A DNA stretch of 64,000 nucleotides from Psococerastis gibbosa (taxonomy: Eukaryota > Arthropoda > Insecta > Psocodea > Psocidae). Below the pieces are notes generated by a model that did not search any database, was not told the origin of the DNA, and worked only from the letters and a program-made list of their open reading frames with translations. Position 1 is the stretch's first letter. Each line of letters starts with the position of its first letter. Position numbers and translations under genes: made by a program. The stretch spans positions 34,333,371 through 34,397,370 of the forward strand of contig OZ020487.1 of NCBI GenBank assembly GCA_963971405.1. The letters are read 5' to 3'. Positions 24,201-33,200 of the stretch are shown in pieces.

Positions 24201-27200
24201 TGAACCAGCTGCTACATAAAGATACCCGTTTTGAATGGACTGAGCAACGGGAATCTGCCTTTCAGAAGTTGAAGGATTGCCTTACGTCTTATCCTGTCTT
24301 GCGCTGTCCTGACTTCTCTAAACCATTTCAGATTCACTGTGATTCTTCGGACATTGCAGTTGGAGCTGTGCTGATCCAAGAAGAAGACGGAGTGCCCTAC
24401 GCCGTCGCATATACATCGAAAACGTTATCCAGTAGCCAGCGTAATTACAGTACGACAGAAAAGGAGTTGTTGGCGGTACTACATGCGGTCACTACCTGGT
24501 CTTTCTACATCTGGGGAACGCGATTCACCTGTGTGACGGATCACCTGGCTTTGAAATGGATCCGAAACATTCCTAACCCGAGCGGACGTCTGGCCCGTTG
24601 GTTAGTTACTCTAAACCAGTTCGACATGGAGATCCTCCATAAGAAGGGTTCCACTCATGTTGTTCCTGACTGCTTGTCACGAATGCAGCCTTCCACCGTC
24701 ATTTCCGCCTTGACGGGAATTACTGCGCCTTTACCCGACTTTAGTACCATTACGGATCCATGGTACCTCGCCTTACGTAAGAAGATAGAACAGAATCCTA
24801 CTCATTTCCCGCAGTTTCATCTTACTCCCACATCCATTTTCAAATCCGTTCGAGATCGACTTACCAAAACCGATGATCTTAAGTTACTTGTACCATCCGA
24901 GTTTCGAGAGGAGCTGATTAAGCAGCATCACTCGTCATTACCGTCTGGCCATCTCGGAATCAATCGCACTCTCCGTCGCATCGCTGAGAACCATTACTGG
25001 CCAAGAATGGCCCGAGATGTGCGCCTCGCCGTTCGCCGATGTCTGGATTGTCAACGCCATAAACCACGCAATACCACGCCTCATGGGCACATGCAGGTGC
25101 ACCCGCCATCACTCAAACCATTTCGACTTCTGACTTGCGACTTAGTGGGACCATTACCCCGCAGTCGCGGTGGCCATCGTTATATCTGTGTCTTCATTGA
25201 CTCGTGCACAAAGTGGAGTATAGGAGTCCCATTGAAATCTGCGACTTCGAAGACTGTCGAAGACGCCCTGTTCAATCATGTTATCATGCATCATGGAGTA
25301 CCGGAGATCATACTGGTGGATAATGGATCACAATTTACTAGTAGGCGATTTAAACAATTCTGTGAAGACCACCATATCAAAATACATTTCTGTCCGCGTT
25401 ATTATCCACAAAGTAACCCAACTGAAAGATATAATCAGACAATCAAGACCGCGCTGGCTATTTACGCTAAGGATAATCACCAGCTTTGGCATTTACATTT
25501 ACCATTTGTTCTGTTTGCTCTTAGAACGTCGGTAAGTGAAGCAACGGGTTTTTCTCCATCCAAGCTAGTCTATGGCAGAGAACTGCGCTCCTTTTATGAG
25601 TTGGCTGCAACTACTGATAATTCTGATTTAATGCCATTTGATCCTGTCACCTATAATGGCACTTTGACCACTAATCTTGACGCTCTCTATCAACGGGTAC
25701 GATCCACCGTAAGGAGGGCTAAACAACGACAGGCGGCACGTTATAATTTGCGAAGGAAAGATGTGACCTATCAACCGGGAGAACTAGTGTTTAAGGAAGA
25801 TTTTCACCAATCTAGTGCTATTGATAAGAAAACAGCCAAATTTTATCCACGATGGGAGGGACCATTCATTATAAAAACAGTGCTTTCGCCAACGCAGTAT
25901 GAACTGCAACGCATGAATGGTACTTTGGCTGGACGTTGGCATGTGTCTCACTTGAAATCTGTGTTGACCTAGACTATAATATCGTGGGTTCGACTGTGTA
26001 TTGTTGTGTACTTAAAATAGTATATGAAAGAAAGAGGGGGTGTACCCTACATATTTTTTTGCTTGTTTTAGTTGTCGTCCCGGAGGTGATTAATAGTTAG
26101 TGAGTTTAGTACGACGTTGAATAGGAATGTCCTGGTTGTTTGAGTTTTGAGTACTCCTGGACGTATTAAATTTTGGAAAATGATTCGTGAATCGTTAATG
26201 GGGGGTGAGCTTTCTATCCTTCCATGTCGATTTGCATTGGAGAATGAGGTTGAAAAGACCATGTTTGGATACCTTCTGTTCTGAGTTTGGTTTTTGGTAT
26301 AGTTAGTGGATTGATCAATAATTGGGTGGGAGTTTGTTTTCGAGTGTTTGATTTATGAGTGTGTGTGAACTCCCCAATGTGTAATTTTTTTACGGAGGGT
26401 GGTCCGCTATGACCTTTTGAGGGCGATCCTAATGCTATCGCGAGATGCTTAGTATCGACGTTTTACGTTCTGGAACTCCCTTCTGTACTCTGTTACGATG
26501 GGATAGTCCGGTCTTTTTGGGACCGCGAAGTCCCATACCATATCTCCTCAGCTGTTCTTCTTTCTCTCTGCTCCTACAGATGGCGCCCAATCCGTGGATG
26601 GATGTTGTATGAATGGGATACGAATGGTGTATGATTGGTTTTTCCCTCTTCTGTAGCGAGGTTACCCGTCAGTGGATCGGTTAAGATGTTCTTTAGGTTT
26701 TAACCGCTCAAAGGTCTCGTACTGGCTCAGGCTAGTGTAGATCCCTTCCCGTTGTTCCGTTCTTTTCTTCTCTGTTTTCTGGGGATCTTTGGTTCGTGTG
26801 GTGTTGACTTCTTGGGGGCGATGGGGGCTTTTCTCTCGTTTGCTTTCCTAACGAGTGTAGGTTTGAAAAAAAATGGGGGGGGGGAAGACCCTTGTTGTAG
26901 CGTGCAACCCTACCTTTTTATATGTGTATCCAGTTTACTGGATATACTAAATCTTAATATTACGATTACATATCTTCTTATTATTATTTATTAAATTTTT
27001 TCAATTTATTTATTTATTTGTAAATCCGCCATATTTGTTTTGTTCAATTAACCAACCTCCAAATAAACATCATCGGTTTAAAATAAATTAATTTTTTCTA
27101 TCTTTTATTATTATTCACAATTTAATTATCGCCAGATCTTTTAAAATCACAAAATCATAAAGTATCTATTATTATTTATTTCTATTTATTAATAAAAATA

Positions 27201-30200
27201 CTTTTATTATTATTATTATTACTTTAAAAAAGTTTTTGACGAGAGGTTGGCGGCCGGTTGAATTTGCGGTGGCTTGTTAGAAAATGTTACGAGAAAGGAT
27301 GGCCGAGAATTTCTTATAACCCGATTTGGATTTTAAAAAAAGAAAAAAAAGAAATGAGATTTTAAAGAAGGAAGAAGTCATAAGGATGATGGCTGGCAGG
27401 AGTTGTGGTGGCATGGATTTGATTTCGACGATGATGGGCTAAACCCCACCCGGAAGGGGGTGTTCGGACTCCGCTCCCTCCTCAGCCCAGACAATGTGAC
27501 GATTTAGGATTGAGCCATGAGGTGATCGCTTACTTTTTATTTATTGGAGACGCTTATTGGCCACGCTACTACAGGTGCTCTATTTTTCTATATCTTAGGG
27601 TTTCATAATTCTATCAAGAATATAATTTCTGTTAATTAATTCTTGTTGTAATTATTTCACAACATTCATTCCTCGATCCTACAGCCTCCTAAAGAACCCT
27701 AAGCCGGGGAGAAAACGCAACAATTGTATATATAATTATGATGTATTTGTATATTTAATAGGAAAGCAAAATGGGCTGAACCCGAGATTGCCATAAATAG
27801 AAGTTGTTATCCCCCCTCCCCCTATTACACATCGAATATTGTTCCAACATTGGATCCAATAAAATACATGGATCGAAGAAAAATTGGAAAGTGTAATTCC
27901 TTAATTCAGATTAAAATCTTATAGTTCAACATAAACATTCTAAATATTTGACCGCGCAATTTGACTAATGTACACGTCATGTGCTCTGTTCGGACTCACC
28001 CCGTAACTTCTTCAGTGACTGTATGTTCCACTTGTAACCTGGCATTGACTTCAATGAAGTAAAAGTTTCCGCTTTCATCACAAAGAAGTTCAACAGTCCC
28101 TGCATTTTCATACTTGACGTATTTGGCAAGATTGGTCGCACATTCAAACATACGGTCACGAATCTGAGAGACAAAGGTAAATTCAAATTTAGAAATAATA
28201 CCGCAACTGAAGTGAATTGAATATCGCAAATAAAGTTCATGACGACAAGAAGGACTTGTAGAGTAGTGGTATAGACTCCGAATTTCACCAGAAAGGTTGT
28301 TGGTTCGAGTCCCACACTTGGTACATTTTGCTTCGGAGGGTATGTAAAGCAGGCGGTCGCGGGTATTCCTAGTTGAATGTAAGAGAGGGCTTTATAGCCC
28401 TAACTCCGCTAGGTTGGCTTAGTAATAAAACAAAAAAAGTCAATATTTATTTATTTAAGAAGGGATAAGATCAGGAATGAAACGGTCAGATTATAGTTCA
28501 ATGATAAGGAACCACTAATGGTGGAGAAAAGGGGACTTGGTTCTGGTACATAAAGAATAGAGGTAAAGAACGATAATAAAATAAAATGCATCGCTTCTAA
28601 CCATAAGTATGGTCGATAACGGTAACATTAGTGGAAGAAATATTTCCAGGTTAGAGGGTTGCAAGCATAGAAAAAGATCAGAAATTGTAAACAAATGAGC
28701 AATTCAACAGGCAGTCCAGACAACAGAATTGCAGGTGCAGTAAAATCTCGATATCTTGATTTTGACTGTATTGGACTTATGGCGAGAACAAGCCGCTTAC
28801 CCTGGGAAACAACCGCGGATTCGTTGATTGACTGAGCAACGGATGGCCATATTGCCCACCTAGGGATTCAGGATAGAGGGGAACACTAAGGAAGAGATGG
28901 AGAAGCCAAATTGAGGATGATTTCAGAAAAAAAAACAGTTGGGGCTGTTACTTAGCATTATATCTAGCGACCTATTCCAAGTAATACAATAAAACTGAAA
29001 CAATCAATGCTTCACCTTTGGATCTAGATTCGGCGCCGGTGCAATCTCCACAACTTTCTGATGCCGCCTTTGCACTGAACAGTCACGCTCATACAAGTGT
29101 ACAACATTTCCTGCCTTGTCACCCAGCAGCTGAACTTCAATGTGTCTGGGTCGCTCGATGAACTTTTCGATGAACATTGAACCGTCGCCGAAAGCTGCCT
29201 TGGCTTCTGAACTAGCTCTCTGGAAGTTCTCCTCGACTTCCTGGAAATGCATTTACATTGTATCAAACATTAGAGCGTGAGTTAAGTAGCATGCATGTAC
29301 TACATACGTATGTATTTTAGCTTCGGAGTGCATGTAAAGCAGGTTTCCCAGATGAGTGTAGAACAGGGCCTTATATCCCTAACTCCGCTAGGTTGGCTTA
29401 GTATTAAAAACAAGAAGTTATTATTTAGTATTTTTAGCTCAGTATTGCAGCACAGTTTGTCTCTAGAGTACGAAAAATATTGCCTCATGAACGAATATCA
29501 AAGCATTTCCTGTTTGCCCAATGCTGAACATATACTTGTATATTCTTGCTTACCTCCATTTTGCGAACAACTCGCATACCTCGGCCTCCTCCACCGAAAG
29601 CAGCTTTGAATATAACTGGAAGCCCGTGTTTTTTGCAGAATTCCACGGCTTCCTCAGTCGTTGTGACGGGTCCTGGGGTTCCAGGGACGATGGGTACACC
29701 TGCCACAGAAATAGAGATACTTAGAATTATTCACGGTTAAACAAACTAGACAGGTATTTAGGTATTTTTGCTCAAGTTCACCGCTATTAATAAGCATTTC
29801 CATTTTAAAAGCTATGGTGACAGCAGAAAAACTTTTGTAGCTTCTTGCTCCGAATCTCTTATTTTCATTGGTGAAAAACAGTTTAGTTAAAATGTTATAT
29901 AACAGCTGAAGGATAGTAATATTTATGTGTTGAAATCGTCGAATATGTCTATATATACTGTATATATACGATAGTGCAACGGTTTGAAATACATAGATGT
30001 ATATTACGCGCCCATATCATACCAGCTAACGCTATCACGAAAGGTCATCATTAAAATGTTCTAAAAACATTTAATTATCATCTAATTTGTGAACGAGCAG
30101 TAGTAAACATATGAGAACTTTCAGTTCTATAAAATGTATAGATTTATAAATCTCAAGCATACAAAATTATCAAATGGTTTCCTTAAGGCCGTCACAAGTC

Positions 30201-33200
30201 GCCAACTCGCCGCTACATTTGTCAGATGTCGTGCTCACTAGTGGTTTCTTTCTCCTGCGTGCATAATCTAAACATTCGCACACGCAATCTACAGTAGTTG
30301 ACATTATTGGGTGTTACCTGCTTCAATAGCCGCCTGTCTCGCAGCGACTTTGTCACCCATCTGCTGTACGACCTTGGGGCTGGGGCCGATGAACCGGATT
30401 CCAGCGTCGATGACCGCCTTGGCGAAGTCCGACCTCTCTGACAAAAACCCGTACCCGGGGTGAATGGCGTCAACGTCATTTTCCTGCAAAAGTAGTTTAC
30501 ATAATCCGCCAGGGACTTAGGTAACGGTTGAAAGAAGAAAGGCATAACAATTATTTTCAACTATTAGGTAAAAAAATATTAATATGAAAAATCGTTCGAC
30601 TTTTAATGCCTTCAAACAAAATCGCCAAATTATGATTGGGATCTCGAACCGCTTATCAGTCAGGAAACAGGCGAAAGCGGCAATTATCAAAGACTCAATA
30701 CGCACGGACGATTGAAACGCCAGTGGACCGCTGAGAAATTTGGTAGTATATGCGCTGGTGCGTGCGCTCCAACGACCTAGAAATCGTCTGAAGTGCATTC
30801 AGACTTGTTTTTTTGTACCAATGACAAATTTCTCGGTGGATCATCTGCGTTCGAATCGTCCGTGTGTACCGAGCCATAGTTTATTCTGCGTTTCCAGTCG
30901 AACTGGTGACTCCACCAATCTACAAGTTATCCAAAAAATACAAAGACACGACATACTAAGTAAATGACAAATCAATATGCACTTAAGGAAAAGTTGCCAG
31001 AAACCGTCGAAGTGACCCAAAGCAGTCGCGAAGCGCAAAGCTACGCCAAATACGACAGACGCCAATTGGTACGATTAGATTTACCATTGACCGATATCGC
31101 ACTATCTGGATAATGTTTGGGTAGGTAGCCTTATCAACATCCATTACTTTATTATGCCGCTTTCACCATTAAAATGATTGCACTTACAGCTATTACAAAA
31201 GTCAACGTTGTATCTCCAGATAGGCGCCCATTCCACCGACCGGCTAGGGCTATTTACAAAAACGGTGACGTGGTAGCAGACATTCAAGACTTAGGTGGCG
31301 TTTCCACCGACCTCGCATTGCAGAATGCAAATGACATTGACGGAAATTAGAATTTTTCTTTTTATAGAAATCTATTAAAATGTTTGTACTTAACATATCC
31401 CATGACGCCATTTTTTAATTTTAGTTTGTTTGTTTGTGATTTTACTGTATGATCATTGATCAATTTTAACTATGACATAGAGGAAAATAAACATTTCCGT
31501 CAATTCTGCAATGCGAGATCGGTGGAAACCACAACTAAGTCTTGAATGTCTGCTACCACGTCACCATATTTGTAAATAGCCCTAGCCGGTCGGTGGAATG
31601 GGCGCCACATCAAAGTGAACCCATGCCCAAGCAAAAATATATATGAATGTATGAATTGCGAGTCCCTTGACACCCTCAAGGGAGTAATAACAAGGTAGAT
31701 AAAGCAAAAGTATTTTGATCAGAGTTGTTGATCTGGAGGTTGAAGAAGGCGCTATACTGATGGGGATGTAGTAATTCGGAAATAAAAGGGTTAGGCGCTT
31801 ATGCATATAACACCATTCAGTGAAAGGAGTTGTAGCTCTAGCTATTTCATATGAACACGGTCAGGAGCATATCTAGGATTATATTTCGGGTGGGGGGTGG
31901 TGTATTTGGCCCTGAAATTGGTGACGCTTTTTCTCTAGGTAGGGAAGTTAGAACTGTCATGAAATGATGACGACCAAAGATAATCTCAAATGCAAGTTTT
32001 CAGTGAATAAATTTTGCATTACTGTACGTATAAGTTGTTAAATGCTCGGAGCAACAATGCAGACCTATGACAACTGTACTGCTTAAACGGTACACCAGCA
32101 GTGCTCAGCTTAGAAAAATCTGAAGTAGACTTTTTGCACCAACCCACTTGCTCCAATGCCAGATCTTCCAGCAGCACTGTTCCCGTACATCAGTTTTTTT
32201 AAAATGTGGTTAAAATGAAGAAAACTCACATACTTTGGCAATTCGAATAATTTCTGGGATGTTGAGGTAAGCTTGAACAGGGGGCAGTCCTTTCCCGATC
32301 AGATAGGCCTCGTCAGCTTTCTGCCTGAACATGAGCTGCCGGTCTTGCTCGGAGTATATGGCCACGGACTTGATGCCGAGTTCATTGCACGCACGGAACA
32401 CACGGATCGCGATTTCACCTATAAGAACAAAATAATTCAAACACACAAGTACTAGTATGCTAATTTATGAGCACTCGCAATGTAATGCGTTGCAACCATA
32501 AAGAACTAGTTCCCCTCAAGTCTAACAAACCTAATCTAGGCATTAAAAGTACATTTAGTCCTCCTGTTACAGTGTTACTCATGTTTGTAATACGTCACTC
32601 CCCTAATGTCCAATGGTTCTATTAGGGGTAGTCCACTGTTCAATAAGTATATACTGTATATGACCCATACTTACTATAACGAATCTGTGGGATATAGAAT
32701 ATAGAATTTAGAGTTTTATTTTGTAATTTATGATTTTTTACGATGTTTAATTGAATCAATTCTTTCTTTCAAATATTTATTTAGATTGCGTTGTAGTTAA
32801 TAAGCCAAGGTTACACAGTAATTTTTCACGAACCCGATAATACGGTGATTGTGTTCTTTATTTACCTATTATTATTTTGTTTTAGACGACAGAAATTGAT
32901 GATGACGCCCAGAAGCTAGCCCTAGCTAGCATGAAAATGGCATGAATATAACTGATTAGTATTTAGTATTATTACTTTAGTATTATCATTACTTAGTATT
33001 TTGTCATACAATATTTGTAGCCGGAAATGAATAATAATATAGAACCCTTATGTTTATATACTTCAATAGATTCGGGCGATTCGTTAAATGTAATATTTAT
33101 GAACCATAATAGATAAGTTTCCTGATTTCGGATAAGGTTCACTATCTCTAAATATAGTGGAATGTTCCCCAATATTTCCGTGATATAACAAAACAATCAA

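Larger units (their letters stand above)
19611..27722 (+). mobile_element. Full-length Ty3/gypsy-type LTR retrotransposon
   Basis: 8112 bp, with 827-bp direct LTRs (TG...CA) that I could not tell apart by eye, and target duplication ATTG (19607-19610, 27723-27726). Order: LTR, primer-binding region, gag, pol (protease, reverse transcriptase, RNase H, integrase), purine tract, LTR. There is no third open frame after pol, so no envelope-like gene. Both main frames are open, so the copy may be competent. It is inserted antisense to pyruvate carboxylase, in its intron 6, which it expands to 9 kb. Confidence 0.95.

Noticed and set aside
26068-26994. Small frames in the retrotransposon 3' region, considered as an env remnant
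   Set aside because: No signal peptide, transmembrane pattern or length fitting an envelope; treated as untranslated region.
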